Shown piece after piece: positions 1 through 8,762 of a stretch of DNA of 64,000 nucleotides. The notes beneath the pieces are model-generated. The model made no database searches. It saw only the letters and a program-made list of their open reading frames with translations, and was not told the origin of the DNA. Source of the DNA: Methylobacterium sp. (GTDB lineage Bacteria; Pseudomonadota; Alphaproteobacteria; Rhizobiales; Beijerinckiaceae); NCBI RefSeq assembly GCF_019745455.1, contig NZ_JAIETD010000033.1:1-64000 (forward strand), written 5' to 3'. Position 1 is the stretch's first letter; each line of letters starts with the position of its first letter. The translations under genes and the position numbers were made by a program.

Positions 1-336
1 TAGCCGCATGGCCCGATGGCCACCCCAATCCCCGCCAAAGCGGTCCTCGAATTTACACCTCGTCCGCGGACGCTACCTCAGGATGTCCCCGAGACAAATC
101 AGCGCCATGCTCCCCAGCCCCGATCAAGGAGATCTGAGCTTCAACGTCGTGTCGAAAGCCGCTTTGGAACGACGGTGACGTTCGTGCCCGGCAGCAGACG
201 GGTGATGGCGGAGCAAACTCGCCTTTAGGACCGCGCTAGCGCGCGATCCATAACTGCTGCGTTCGTGATCGCAGGAACGGCTCGCCCGATCCTCCGGCTG
301 GCCTATGTTCAGGGCTTCTTCACGAGGAGCGATAAC
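1..336. other. Left edge without a recognised gene
   Basis: No convincing coding region is seen before the small gene at 337. Short open frames exist on both strands, but their translations are Arg/Pro/Ser-rich, match no family I know and show no ribosome binding site. The stretch directly before 337 carries that gene's AGGAGC ribosome binding site. Confidence 0.5.
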
Positions 337-513
337 ATGGCAGTCACGGATACGCCCGCTATGACAGAGGGGAAGGCGGCCAAGGTTGCCGGGGCGCCTC
401 ACCTCGCGAACCCCTATCCTTCCGGCTCGCAGCAGAGCGCGGACTGGCTTGAAGGTTACACCTATGACGAGGCCGAGATGAATGTCGATCATCCTGAAGG
501 CGATGAAGGATGA
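337..513 (+). CDS. Small Rmf/CrpP-like protein
   Basis: A 58-residue protein whose C-terminal half reads NPYPSGSQQSADWLEGY. This is the pattern of the ribosome modulation factor/CrpP family (N/C-P-Y, small residue, then W-L-x-G-W/Y). Rmf dimerises 70S ribosomes in stationary phase; CrpP-like relatives are often small stress proteins of unknown role. The start at 337 is chosen over an in-frame upstream start at 265 because AGGAGC sits 7 bases before it and the family consists of only 55-70 residues. It stands alone, with a DUF1330 gene on the opposite strand downstream. The family call rests on a short motif, so the function is inferred. Confidence 0.6.
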   Translation: MAVTDTPAMTEGKAAKVAGAPHLANPYPSGSQQSADWLEGYTYDEAEMNVDHPEGDEG

Positions 514-540
514 CGCTGCCTGTCGGGCCATAGAGCCACG

Positions 541-834
541 CTACGGGCCGACACCTTCGACGATTACGACATCGACCGACGCCGAACCTTGCCTCAGTCG
601 CGCGACCTCGGCGTAATCCGGCGAATGCCAGCAGGCGCGGGCCATTTCGTAGTCGTCGAAGACGATCACGACGTTGCGAGGCCTCCCCTCGCCCTCAACG
701 GCATCGTACCGCCCGCCGACGACCAGAAATCGTCCGCCGAAGCGCTCCACGAAAGCCGGAAGTGCCTCGGCGTAAGCGCCGTAGCGTTCAGGGTCCGTCA
801 CGGTGATACGGGCGATCCAGTACCCGTTGGGCAT
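541..834 (-). CDS. DUF1330 family protein
   Basis: A 97-residue cytoplasmic protein with the features of DUF1330: an N-terminal GYWIARITVTDPERYGAY strand-helix, then FGGRFLVVGG, a central strand reading VVIVFDDYEMARACWHSPDY, and a short C-terminal strand. The family forms dimeric alpha/beta (ferredoxin-like) barrels with no established reaction. It is complete and of usual length. It converges on the small gene at 337-513 with about 27 bases between them. No partner gene indicates a substrate. Confidence 0.75.
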   Translation of the reverse strand: MPNGYWIARITVTDPERYGAYAEALPAFVERFGGRFLVVGGRYDAVEGEGRPRNVVIVFDDYEMARACWHSPDYAEVARLRQGSASVDVVIVEGVGP

Positions 835-1091
835 CAGCGTTCTCCAATCCCGCGTTCAAAGATCAGCGTTCGGCGGGAATCTGCCAGCCCATTTCCTGAC
901 CGTCGAGCTCCAAGGGTAGTCACTTCGGCCCGGAACGTGAGGGTCGAGGGTTAGAAGGCGGGGGTCACATTCGAAACCGTTCGGCCCCAAGTTCGAAGAG
1001 TGGAACGGCGAAAGGCCATATGGGCGGCCGAGTGACCAGCTGGCGAAGACCGCTGCCGTCCCGCTAACGATTTGCCCGAAGGATCATTGCG

Positions 1092-1448
1092 ATGCCCGAC
1101 CATGCTACCGAGACTGCGCACGCCCAAGGTTCGCCATCGACACGTCAGCGAAGCATACGATCGCAAGCGCTCGGTGCTGAAGCTACCGGAGCGGCTGCCA
1201 CTGGCGCGAAGGCGATCGGCGGGTTCGCCGTCGGAGCCCTCGCCATCGGTGCCTTAGCCTTCGGAGCTGTCGCCATCAGCGCCTTCTCCATCGGCCGCCT
1301 GTCGGTCAGGCGGGTGTCGATTCGCGAGGCGCATATCGGACGGCTTCGCGTCGACGAACTGACGATCGGAAGACTGACGGAGATGGGCGAGCAAGACGCC
1401 GCAGCTGCGCCGCGGACCGGTGCGACTCAGGATGGGAACCGTCGATGA
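1092..1448 (+). CDS. Pentapeptide-like repeat protein
   Basis: A 118-residue protein. Residues about 27-96 form roughly 14 tandem five-residue repeats of the type [I/V/F]-G-[A/R]-[L/V/F]-[A/S], for example IGALA FGAVA ISAFS, becoming charged towards the end (IGRLR VDELT IGRLT). The period of five with a hydrophobic central residue fits a right-handed beta-helix like pentapeptide-repeat proteins. The N-terminus (Gln/Ser/Arg-rich) and the C-terminus (Ala/Asp/Gly-rich) are polar tails. There is no signal peptide. Similar Gly-Ala-rich repeat proteins occur in Rhizobiales, but I know of no function. It is alone in its neighbourhood. Confidence 0.6.
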   Translation: MPDHATETAHAQGSPSTRQRSIRSQALGAEATGAAATGAKAIGGFAVGALAIGALAFGAVAISAFSIGRLSVRRVSIREAHIGRLRVDELTIGRLTEMGEQDAAAAPRTGATQDGNRR

Positions 1449-1859
1449 ACCTCCGAAGGCCGAAGCTGACTGCTAAGCCATTGCCGGATGGGTTTTCCGC
1501 GAAAAGCGACTTGCGCTTGACGCAGGCTGAGCGATAGGCGTCCAATAGGGGGCAATCAAGCATCGCGACGCCTCCTCGATAGATGACAACGAGGCTTGGA
1601 AGCGTGAGGCCTTACCGAAATCACATTGCGTCTCGCCAAGAACGCGCCGGCGGATCAGGGGCGTGTCACGCCTAGCAATCTTTCGTACGAGCACCGAAAC
1701 GCCGGCACGAAGGACCTTCCGATTATCGCGATGGCGACCATAGCGATGGCCTTGGAAAGAGCGAGAGGCCGAGGTCAGATGCGGGGCTTATGATTGCCGT
1801 TGAACTGGCGACAGCCGCTCTTGCGCAGAGACGCTCCCCATCTACGTTCATCCGAAGGG
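1449..1859. other. Gene-poor spacer
   Basis: About 410 bases between the pentapeptide-like gene and a convergent small secreted-protein gene. Short open frames on the minus strand (around 1306-1563 and 1473-1694) have unremarkable Ser/Arg-rich translations, no ribosome binding site and no recognisable motif. I see no clear terminator or RNA gene. Confidence 0.4.
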
Positions 1860-2264
1860 CTAGATTTTCATCACGCAGGTGAGGCGCCGCCCCTCGCGGC
1901 GCCCGAACTGTCTGTAATGGAACTTCCCGGACTTCATTTCTCCACGTTCGACCGCCCGACGAACATCGGGGTGGCAGCGCAAGTACTCGTCCTCATCAAA
2001 ATCCGCATGGGGCTCTTCGCGGTAGCGCCGATCGCGCTTCCGTCCCGGGTCGGCGTCATCGTCGCGCCAGCGCCGATCGTTTCGGCCGCCATCGTCACCT
2101 CGCCTGCGCTCGACGGATTGATCATCATCATCGTCGCTGTCATCGCGACCTTGAAAATGGTCATCTTCGTAGCCGTAATCCTGACCGCCACGCTGGGCGG
2201 TCGCAACGTCCATCATGCCGGTGAGACTCACGCCCACCAGTACCGCGAGCCTAAGCGTCTTCAT
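1860..2264 (-). CDS. Small secreted protein with YLxxHPDV...HYxxFG module
   Basis: A 134-residue exported protein. Residues 1-24 are a signal peptide (KTLRLAVLVGVSLTG, ending TAQ). A long very acidic/basic low-complexity segment follows, with a run of Asp and repeated Arg-Asp. The C-terminal ~40 residues (YLRCHPDVRRAVERGEMKSG, then HYRQFGRREGR) match a short module known from larger secreted and surface proteins, of the form YLxxNPDVxxAV-x-G-x-HYxxFGxxEGR. The start at 2264 is chosen for its signal peptide and for AGGAG 10 bases upstream. Function unknown; periplasmic or extracellular location is inferred. Confidence 0.65.
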   Translation of the reverse strand: MKTLRLAVLVGVSLTGMMDVATAQRGGQDYGYEDDHFQGRDDSDDDDDQSVERRRGDDGGRNDRRWRDDDADPGRKRDRRYREEPHADFDEDEYLRCHPDVRRAVERGEMKSGKFHYRQFGRREGRRLTCVMKI

Positions 2265-2401
2265 CCTCGGCGTTCTCCTAGCGCCAGCGCGCAACGGCGC
2301 GATCAACCACCGGCTCTGCCGACCGAACCGTCACTTCCATCTTTGATAGGCCTGCTGGAGATCGCATCGGGCTGGAATTCTCGCCTCCAGGCCCGCCATG
2401 A

Positions 2402-2653
2402 TCAGCCGCAGGTGCGGCGATAGCGCCGGCAGTTACCTTGGCCCTGCTCCCCGTAGATGTCCCTGTTCTCGCAGGCATCGCGCAATTCGCGGCACATCCG
2501 TCGATAGCGGCGCTCCTCGCGCTCTTCTCGATAGCCACGGCCGTCGTCGATCTCAACGCCTCCAGGTCCGACGCGAAAGCCCTGAGCAAAGCTCGGCGCA
2601 TCTTGGATGATCAGCATGCCCAACGCTGCAGTCACGATCAGGATCTTACGCAT
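2402..2653 (-). CDS. Small secreted Arg-rich protein
   Basis: An 83-residue protein with a clear signal peptide (MRKILIVTAALGMLIIQ, cleavage after SFA near residue 24). The short mature part is rich in Arg, Glu and Tyr and has three or four cysteines (RRMCRELRDACENRD, then GNCRRYRRTCG), which could form disulfides in the periplasm. The start at 2653 gives the signal peptide directly; an upstream in-frame ATG would add 14 untypical residues. It lies upstream of the other small secreted gene at 1860-2264, same strand, and may share its expression. Family not recognised. Confidence 0.6.
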   Translation of the reverse strand: MRKILIVTAALGMLIIQDAPSFAQGFRVGPGGVEIDDGRGYREEREERRYRRMCRELRDACENRDIYGEQGQGNCRRYRRTCG

Positions 2654-2830
2654 GTGAGGCTCCACATTCACTGGACTGCAGATGAGAGGAGGCAACGCTC
2701 GATCGCCGAAACGGTTCGGTCAGCCGACCGGAACGTTCGCTTGCTTCCGAACCTTCCCAGCTCGCCGGATCAACGATGCCGATTCCTCGCCTCGTCTGCC
2801 ATTGGCAAAATCCATTGGGACAGACTGAGA

Positions 2831-3112
2831 TCAGATAAATTCGACACCGATCTCCCGATTACTCTTGCGTACCACCTCACAACGCCACCGAACACCCTCT
2901 TCGGGCATTCGTAGAATGACCACCCCCGCGATCACTAGATCAGGGCAGTCGACAATACGTACGCCGCGAGCAGACATGTCCTTCATGGTATAGTCTCCCG
3001 ATCGTATTCCGGCTTCGCAGAAAATCACGACTGGACGGTTCATCCGCGTACGGTCGAAATTTCTCCTGTTCGATGGGATATCGGCGAGACGAAACGAGGC
3101 GACTGCAGTCAT
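2831..3112 (-). CDS. PilZ domain protein
   Basis: A 93-residue single-domain protein with PilZ hallmarks: an N-terminal basic motif RRNFDRTRMNRPV supplying the RxxxR arginines, a DMSARGVRI segment matching (D/N)xSxxG, and a final GVEFI strand. PilZ domains bind cyclic di-GMP and control motility or exopolysaccharide. Both arginine and DxSxxG motifs are present, so binding is plausible. Its ATG overlaps the stop codon of the upstream receiver gene (ATGA, 3109-3112), so the two were translationally coupled. The receiver carries a premature stop, so expression of this gene may depend on its own promoter or on re-initiation. Confidence 0.75.
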   Translation of the reverse strand: MTAVASFRLADIPSNRRNFDRTRMNRPVVIFCEAGIRSGDYTMKDMSARGVRIVDCPDLVIAGVVILRMPEEGVRWRCEVVRKSNREIGVEFI

Positions 3113-3510
3113 ACGATGTCCTGCAGCTGAAGCTCTCCGCAAATGGACTCGATAAGTTCGCGAAGGGCTGCTGGAGTGAACGGCTTGATGATCAGGTGAT
3201 TGAGGCTGGCTTGCTTCGCCTTAACGAGGAAGGAGGCCTGGCGCTCCGTCGTCATCATGAAGAAGGGAGTGGTGCATAGGATCTCGTTAGCCCGAACATG
3301 CTTCAGCAATTCGTAGCCGTCGATTGGCCGCATGGTCCAATCGGAGATCACGAGACCGTATTCTCGACCCTTGAAGCGCTAAAGCACGGTCAAGCCATCA
3401 TCAGCCTCGTCGATCTGGCTGACACCAATAGGTTCGAGGATGGCTCTTACGGCGCCAAGCACAGACTGACAGTCGACCACCAATAAGATCGGCATCCGCC
3501 GAGTGCTCAT
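3109..3510 (-). pseudogene. CheY-like receiver interrupted by an amber codon
   Basis: Reading from ATG at 3510, the frame gives a single receiver domain of about 133 residues: MPILLVVDCQSVLGAVRAIL, then IDEADDGLTVL, a TAG at 3381-3379, RFKGREYGLVISDWTMRPID, TTPFFMMTTE and HLIIKPFTP. The phosphoacceptor Asp (ISDW), the Thr switch region and the conserved Lys (IIKPF) are all downstream of the stop. Of the N-terminal acidic pair only one Asp remains (VVDC). A single G-to-T change from GAG would explain the stop. The distal part can restart only at a late ATG (3351), which would lack half the domain. It overlaps the PilZ gene by 4 bases. Confidence 0.7.
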
Positions 3511-4201
3511 CAGTCATTGTCTTGTACCATTATGGCGGAGGACGTTATCTGCTCAGATGCTAATTTTCGCTTGTCGCAATGATTAGTATCGCGATGCACT
3601 GTGATCTTGCCGGCGGTGCAAACGGATCGGTCAACCGGCGTCGCGTCCAGATTTGCAAACTTTATCATTACATTTCTTAACTGACGCGTTGTTTGGTTAA
3701 GGTGGTTTTTTGAGTTGTCGGAACTCGATGGCAGCCCGGCAGATAAATTAACTCTCCTCAGCCTTCTGATCGGTTCCCGCGATTACGGTCTCGACAAATC
3801 CAGCCGGCGCAACGGCAGGATCGAAGACTTCATGGACATTGCCTTATGATGGGAAAAATCACTCTCAGCCGCGCATCATGGGCGCTTTCGGGCTGACAAC
3901 GGGCCTCCTCGGATCCGTCGGTTCACTCGATCGACTGGCTTCGGTACCGATGCGCTGCGGTACCGATGCGCTGCGGTACAGCATGACCCATGCGCCTTGG
4001 CAGCCGAACAACCGACGCTTCGAACAGGCACGTCCGCTCATCGCATCGCTCAACCCTACGGACGCGACGATGCGGATCGGCCGATTGAGTGACCCATCAG
4101 AGCGCACCTGCTACGATCCCGCCGTTCTGTCGCACCGCGAAGATTGCGCATGGACCATGAAACGTTAGATCCACTGATCGCTTAGATGACCAACGTGTTG
4201 C
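3511..4201. other. 690-base region without a recognised gene
   Basis: No coding region on either strand looks real; open frames around 3839-4168 (plus) and 3865-4107 (minus) translate to unstructured sequence. The part at 3560-3760 is noticeably richer in A/T than the surroundings and may contain the promoters for the receiver/PilZ pair (minus). A short tandem repeat lies at 3943-3979. Confidence 0.45.
3943..3979. repeat. 16-bp tandem repeat
   Basis: The unit ggtaccgatgcgctgc is present at 3943-3958 and again, identically, at 3959-3974, followed by the first five bases of a third copy. Each unit includes a KpnI-like palindrome ggtacc. It lies in gene-free sequence. Confidence 0.85.
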
Positions 4202-4738
4202 ATGCGCTTTGAGATCGAACGGAAATTTCTCGTCGCCCACGATGGCTGGCGCAAGGCCGCGACACGGGTCCGGTATCTCAAGGACGGTCTGATCGGTCAG
4301 TTCGGACGCGGCAAGGTCCGCGTGCGCCTCGACGATGACGGAGCCTGGCTCACCGTGAAGGGGGCGCGGGCCGAGAGCATCGCGCGGCCCGAATTCGAGT
4401 ACGAGATCCCCCGAGACGATGCGGAAGCCATGTTGCGAACCGTCTGCACCGGCTGCCTCATCGAGAAGGACCGGTTCTGCGTGCCCCATGCCGGTCTCGT
4501 CTGGGAGGTCGACGTGTTCCGCGGCTCGCTCGACGGGATCGTGCTGGCCGAGGTCGAGCTCGAGCAGGAGGACCAAGCCTTCGACAAACCGGATTGGGTC
4601 GGCGAAGAGGTGACGGCCGATCTGCGCTTCCGGCAATCCACCCTTCTGCACCTGTGCAGCAAGGCGACGCAGCCGATCACCATCGAGGATGTCTTGGCCG
4701 TCTCGGTCGTCGGCGACCCGCCGGCTTTGCTGCGCTAG
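4202..4738 (+). CDS. CYTH domain protein (triphosphate tunnel metalloenzyme family)
   Basis: A 178-residue protein starting MRFEIERKFLV, which contains the ExExK signature of CYTH domains. Further basic and acidic strand motifs follow: KVRVRLDDDGAWLTVKG, FEYEIP, LIEKDRF, WEVDVF, and VLAEVELEQED. These alternate to line the tunnel that binds a triphosphate and divalent metal. Family members hydrolyse inorganic triphosphate or act as adenylate cyclase or thiamine triphosphatase. It is a short bacterial form without the CHAD domain. No neighbour suggests the substrate; the likely activity is tripolyphosphatase. Confidence 0.85.
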   Translation: MRFEIERKFLVAHDGWRKAATRVRYLKDGLIGQFGRGKVRVRLDDDGAWLTVKGARAESIARPEFEYEIPRDDAEAMLRTVCTGCLIEKDRFCVPHAGLVWEVDVFRGSLDGIVLAEVELEQEDQAFDKPDWVGEEVTADLRFRQSTLLHLCSKATQPITIEDVLAVSVVGDPPALLR

Positions 4739-4886
4739 GCGCATTCCAGACTCAGGCGACTATCTGTGCATCTGGCTCATCCGCGGCGGCCGGCCTCCCC
4801 ATCCTCGCGCAAGCTTCGACAGTCAGAACCCCGCTGATGAGATGCAGGGGACCTACGTCGCCTGACGCGGTGGAGCGGCGCGCGAG

Positions 4887-6971
4887 ATGGCGGTGGCGAG
4901 CGAGGCGATCGTCCTGGAACGCAGGACGCAACGGGATATCGGGTTCGCCCTCGGCATTATCGCGATCCTGGCGATCCTGTTCCTGCCGGTCCCGGCGATC
5001 CTCCTCGACATCGGCCTCGCCTTCTCGATCGCCCTCTCGGTGCTGATCCTGATGGTGGCCCTCTGGATCCAGAAGCCCCTCGAATTCTCCGCCTTCCCCA
5101 CCGTGCTCCTGATCGCGACCCTGCTGCGCCTCGCGCTCGGTATAGCCACGACACGCCTCATCCTGGCAAACGGCCAGAACGGCGTCGGCGCCGCCGGTCA
5201 CGTCATCCAGGGCTTCTCGCAGTTCGTCATGAGCGGCGACTTCGTGATCGGCATCGTGGTCTTCCTGATCCTGATCACGGTGAACTTCCTCGTCATCACC
5301 AAAGGCGCGACCCGTATCGCCGAGGTCGGCGCCCGCTTCACCCTCGATGCCATCCCGGGCAAGCAGATGGCGATCGACGCCGATCTCAATGCCGGACTCA
5401 TCGACGACAAGGAGGCCCAGCGCCGCCGCCGTGAGCTCGAGGAGGAGAGCGCCTTCTTCGGCTCGATGGACGGCGCCTCAAAATTCGTGCGCGGCGAGGC
5501 GATCGCTTCGCTCATCACCATCGCTGTCAACGTCTTCGGCGGCATCATCATCGGCACGACGCGCCACGGTATGCCGCTCGGCCACGCGGCCGACGTCTTT
5601 ACCAAGCTCTCGGTCGGCGACGGCCTCGTCTCGCAGATTCCGGCGCTCATCGTCTCGCTGGCCGCCGGCCTCCTCGTTTCGAAAGGAGGCACGAAGGGTA
5701 CCGCCGAACAGGCGGTGATCGGTCAGCTCGGCGCCTATCCGCGCGCCCTCTGGGTGTCGTCGTTCCTGATGCTCCTGTTCGCCCTGATGCCGGGCCTGCC
5801 CTTCGTGCCTTTCATGGTGCTGTCCGGCCTGATGGCCTTCGTCGCCTATGCGATCCCGAAGAAGCTCGCCGAGGCGAAGGCGGTGGTCGCCGCCAAGGCT
5901 GCGGCGGAGGAGATGAAGAAGGAGGTCGCGGCGCGCGAATCGGTCAAGGAATCGCTCAAGACCCCCGAGATCGAGGTCTGCCTCGGCCGCCAGGTCTCCG
6001 CCCAGATGCAGACCGCGACCTCCGAGCTGCCACATCGCGTCGCCAAGATGCGGCGCAAGTTCGCGCGCCAGTACGGATTCGTCGTCCCCGAGATCAAGCT
6101 CACCGACAGCCTCGCGCTTGCGCCGAAAAGCTATCAGATCCTCATTCACGGCACCGTGGCGGCGACCCAGGAGATCCGGCCGGGCGAACTCCTCGTCGTC
6201 GTCGGGGAGGGGCCCTCGCCCGACGTGCCGAGCGATCCCGTGCGCGAGCCCGCCTTCGGCATGAAGGCACATTGGGTGCTCGATTCCTACGGCGCCGAGG
6301 TCCGCCGCGGCGGCTTCGAGCCGATCGACGGCGCCTCGGTGCTGCTGACGCACCTCTCCGAGGTGATCCGCAACAACCTGCCCCAGCTCCTGTCCTACAA
6401 GGACATGCGCGGCCTCCTCGACCGTCTCGACCCCGAGTACAAGCGCCTGCTCGACGAGATCTGCCCGTCGCAGATCTCCTATTCGGGCCTGCAGGCGGTG
6501 CTGAAGCTCCTGCTCGCCGAGCGGGTCTCGATCCGCAACCTCCACCTCATCCTGGAGGCCATCGCCGAGATCACGCCGCATGTGCGCCGCGCCGAGCAGA
6601 TCGTCGAGCATGTCCGCATGCGCATCGCCCAGCAGATCTGCGGAGACCTGGCGGAAAACGGCGTCCTCAACGTGCTTCGCCTCGGCGGCGCCTGGGATCT
6701 CTCCTTCCACCAGAGCCTCAAGCGCGACGCCAAGGGCGAGGTCATCGAGTTCGACATCGACCCGCGCCTCGTCGAGCAGTTCGGCACCGAGGCATCCGAG
6801 GCGATCCGCACCCGGATGCGCGAGACCCACAACTTCGCCCTCGTCACCGCACCCGACGCACGCCCCTACGTCCGCATGATCATCGAGCGGCTCTATCCGA
6901 CGCTCGCCGTGCTCTCCCATCTCGAGATCGCGCGCGGCGTCGAGATCAAGTCGCTGGGCACCATCTCGTGA
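4887..6971 (+). CDS. flhA: Flagellar biosynthesis protein FlhA
   Basis: A 694-residue inner-membrane component of the flagellar type III export gate. The N-terminal ~330 residues hold about eight membrane segments ([20 protein letters not shown] and later ones). The conserved cytoplasmic loop includes [20 protein letters not shown] and the [15 protein letters not shown] stretch typical of FHIPEP proteins. The C-terminal cytosolic half (about 360-694) binds chaperone-substrate complexes and includes the [12 protein letters not shown] region. Length is normal. A GGAG precedes the ATG at 4887. Its TGA overlaps the GTG start of fliR by 4 bases, so the two genes are translationally coupled at the head of a flagellar block. 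Confidence 0.97.
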   Translation: MAVASEAIVLERRTQRDIGFALGIIAILAILFLPVPAILLDIGLAFSIALSVLILMVALWIQKPLEFSAFPTVLLIATLLRLALGIATTRLILANGQNGVGAAGHVIQGFSQFVMSGDFVIGIVVFLILITVNFLVITKGATRIAEVGARFTLDAIPGKQMAIDADLNAGLIDDKEAQRRRRELEEESAFFGSMDGASKFVRGEAIASLITIAVNVFGGIIIGTTRHGMPLGHAADVFTKLSVGDGLVSQIPALIVSLAAGLLVSKGGTKGTAEQAVIGQLGAYPRALWVSSFLMLLFALMPGLPFVPFMVLSGLMAFVAYAIPKKLAEAKAVVAAKAAAEEMKKEVAARESVKESLKTPEIEVCLGRQVSAQMQTATSELPHRVAKMRRKFARQYGFVVPEIKLTDSLALAPKSYQILIHGTVAATQEIRPGELLVVVGEGPSPDVPSDPVREPAFGMKAHWVLDSYGAEVRRGGFEPIDGASVLLTHLSEVIRNNLPQLLSYKDMRGLLDRLDPEYKRLLDEICPSQISYSGLQAVLKLLLAERVSIRNLHLILEAIAEITPHVRRAEQIVEHVRMRIAQQICGDLAENGVLNVLRLGGAWDLSFHQSLKRDAKGEVIEFDIDPRLVEQFGTEASEAIRTRMRETHNFALVTAPDARPYVRMIIERLYPTLAVLSHLEIARGVEIKSLGTIS

Positions 6972-7723
6972 TCGCCCTCGCCCCGGAAAGCTTCCTCGGG
7001 GTGTTCATGATCTTTTGCCGGGTCGGCGGTTGCCTGCTGATGGTGCCGGGTTTCTCGAGCCCGCGCGTGCCGGCCCAGGTCCGCCTCCTCATCGCCCTGT
7101 CGGTCTCGTTGGCCTTGAGTCCACTCCTGCTTCCGCTGTTCCAGGGCAAGATCGATAACCAGAGCCCCGGCACGACGCTGTACTGGATCGTCGGCGAAAG
7201 CCTCACCGGCCTCGTCATCGGCTTTCTAGGCCGGATCTTCTTCTTCGTCCTGGAGACAGTCATGAACGCCGCCTCGACCATGGTCGGCTTCGGCGGCATG
7301 CCGGGCGCCGTGGCGGAGGGCGTCGACCCGGTTCCCGCCGTGGAGGCGCTGATCATGATGTCGGCCGCCGCCCTCATCTTCGCCGCCGACATGCATTGGG
7401 AGCTGTTTCGCGGCATCGTCGATTCCTACGCCCGCATCCCGCCGGGCCAGGGCATCGGCTCGCAGACCGCGCTGGTGCGCATCGTCGATCAGGTGACGAC
7501 ATCCTTCATCCTCGGCCTCCGGATCACCTCTCCCTTCATCGTCTACGCCGTGGCGGTGAACCTCGCGGCGGGCTTTGCCAATAAACTCACGCCGCAGATC
7601 CCGGTCTACTTCATCGCCACGCCGTTCATCATGTTCGGCGGCTTGATGATGCTCTACTACATGTCGAATGAATTTATGACGCAGTTCCTCGCCGGCTATG
7701 TCGAATACTTGAGGAGGGGCTGA
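6968..7723 (+). CDS. fliR: Flagellar biosynthetic protein FliR
   Basis: A 251-residue inner-membrane protein of the flagellar export gate (FliP/Q/R complex). It has about six hydrophobic segments, including [57 protein letters not shown], and [19 protein letters not shown], plus the family's conserved PGFSSPRVP and [19 protein letters not shown] stretches. The start is the GTG at 6968, which overlaps flhA's stop as GTGA; no ATG gives a full-length product. A short coiled-coil gene begins 4 bases after its stop. Confidence 0.95.
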   Translation: MIALAPESFLGVFMIFCRVGGCLLMVPGFSSPRVPAQVRLLIALSVSLALSPLLLPLFQGKIDNQSPGTTLYWIVGESLTGLVIGFLGRIFFFVLETVMNAASTMVGFGGMPGAVAEGVDPVPAVEALIMMSAAALIFAADMHWELFRGIVDSYARIPPGQGIGSQTALVRIVDQVTTSFILGLRITSPFIVYAVAVNLAAGFANKLTPQIPVYFIATPFIMFGGLMMLYYMSNEFMTQFLAGYVEYLRRG

Positions 7724-7727
7724 GCCG

Positions 7728-8129
7728 ATGACGCCGAGCCTGCGCCTCGCTCGCGCCAAGCGCCTGGTCGCGGTCCAGGAGCAGATGCGGCGTCTCGCCG
7801 AGCGCGACCTCGCCGCGACTCGCCGCGACATTGCCGGAACCGAGGTCGAGCGAGCCGGATTGCTGCGAGTCCTCTCTGAAGAGCGGATGCAGGGTCTCTT
7901 CCTTGATGCCGCATCGAGTCACCTCCGGCGAATCGCCGGGAGGGCGGCCGAACTGAAGGCCACCGCCTCGAGCCAGGAGGCGAACGTCCTCGCCTGCGGG
8001 CTGGCGGAGAAGCGTACAGAGCGCTGGGCGAAAGGCCTCGCCAAGGAGCTTCACGAGGAAGAGGGCCGCCGGGACGTACAGGAGCAGCTCGACCTTCTCG
8101 TTGCTCGTGGCGACGCAAGCCTCCCGTAA
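7728..8129 (+). CDS. FliJ-like coiled-coil flagellar protein (putative)
   Basis: A 133-residue, nearly all-helical, Arg/Glu/Leu/Ala-rich protein with heptad-like spacing throughout (RLAVVQ-type repeats such as RLAERDLAATRRDIAGTEVE and RGAAELKATASSQE-like segments). Size, composition and position directly behind fliR suggest a FliJ-like export chaperone or ATPase-stalk protein, but coiled coils are poor evidence of homology. It starts 4 bases after the fliR stop and so belongs to the same transcript. An alternative is a Rhizobiales-specific flagellar accessory protein with no counterpart in E. coli. Confidence 0.55.
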   Translation: MTPSLRLARAKRLVAVQEQMRRLAERDLAATRRDIAGTEVERAGLLRVLSEERMQGLFLDAASSHLRRIAGRAAELKATASSQEANVLACGLAEKRTERWAKGLAKELHEEEGRRDVQEQLDLLVARGDASLP

Positions 8130-8217
8130 GCCACGGAGATTATTCCGATCGTCAGAGGGTCTTTCGCCGGGGCAGCGCGATCCTCACCGGCAGCCTTTCA
8201 GAACCCCGCGATCGCCG

Positions 8218-8724
8218 ATGAGCATCAAACCACCCTCCGACATCGTCCTCGACGTCGCCAGAGCCGCAGACCCGGCGCGCTACCAGGAAGCCTCCTCCAA
8301 GCTCTCGGCGCCTGGCGGGGCCGATCCTGCCGCTTTCGCCGAAGCGGTCCGGGTCGCGGGCGCATCGATCCACATGCCCCTCGACCCGAGGGCGACGCTG
8401 ACGATGCTCCAGAGCGATTCCGCGATGACCGGAAGCGTCGGCAAGAGCGGCCCCTACCAGCAGTTCGAGGCCTTCGTCCTGCGCCAGTTCGTCGAGAAGA
8501 TGATGCCCGACAACGCCAAGTCGGTGTTCGGCAAGGGCAATGCCGGCGGTTTCTGGAAATCGATGCTCGCAGAGCAGATCGGATCGGAGGTCACCAAGGC
8601 CGGCGGCCTCGGTATAGCCCGCATCCTTGCGGGGCCTCAGGCCGCCGAAAAGGCTGCAGCGGACAAGCAGGCGGCGGCAGCCGCAGCGGCGCTCCTGCAG
8701 AGCAAGCGCTCCGTCGAATCCTGA
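8218..8724 (+). CDS. Flagellar rod-binding protein (FlgJ N-terminal type)
   Basis: A 168-residue protein lacking a signal peptide. The central region (about 75-135) matches the Rod-binding domain: YQQFEAFVLRQFVEKMMPDN, FGKGNAGGFWKSMLAEQIG, and ITKAGGLGIA-like VTKAGGLGIARIL. This domain caps rod assembly in the periplasm. The muramidase domain of gammaproteobacterial FlgJ is absent, as is usual in alphaproteobacteria. The C-terminus is Ala-rich. The start at 8218 is chosen because residues upstream are unlike the family. It lies third in the flhA-fliR block. Confidence 0.85.
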   Translation: MSIKPPSDIVLDVARAADPARYQEASSKLSAPGGADPAAFAEAVRVAGASIHMPLDPRATLTMLQSDSAMTGSVGKSGPYQQFEAFVLRQFVEKMMPDNAKSVFGKGNAGGFWKSMLAEQIGSEVTKAGGLGIARILAGPQAAEKAAADKQAAAAAAALLQSKRSVES

Positions 8725-8762
8725 TCCGCGCCCATCTCGCAACGCTCGACCAAGGGCCCACC

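Noticed and set aside
2654..2760. A near-match to an EcfG promoter on the minus strand (GGAAG-N17-CGTT) upstream of the small Arg-rich secreted protein.
   Set aside because: The -35 has a mismatch at a well-conserved base and the distance to the start is long, so it was not annotated.
5478..6920. A 480-codon minus-strand frame opposite flhA.
   Set aside because: Low-complexity Ala/Asp/Leu/Glu translation and full overlap with an unmistakable FlhA.
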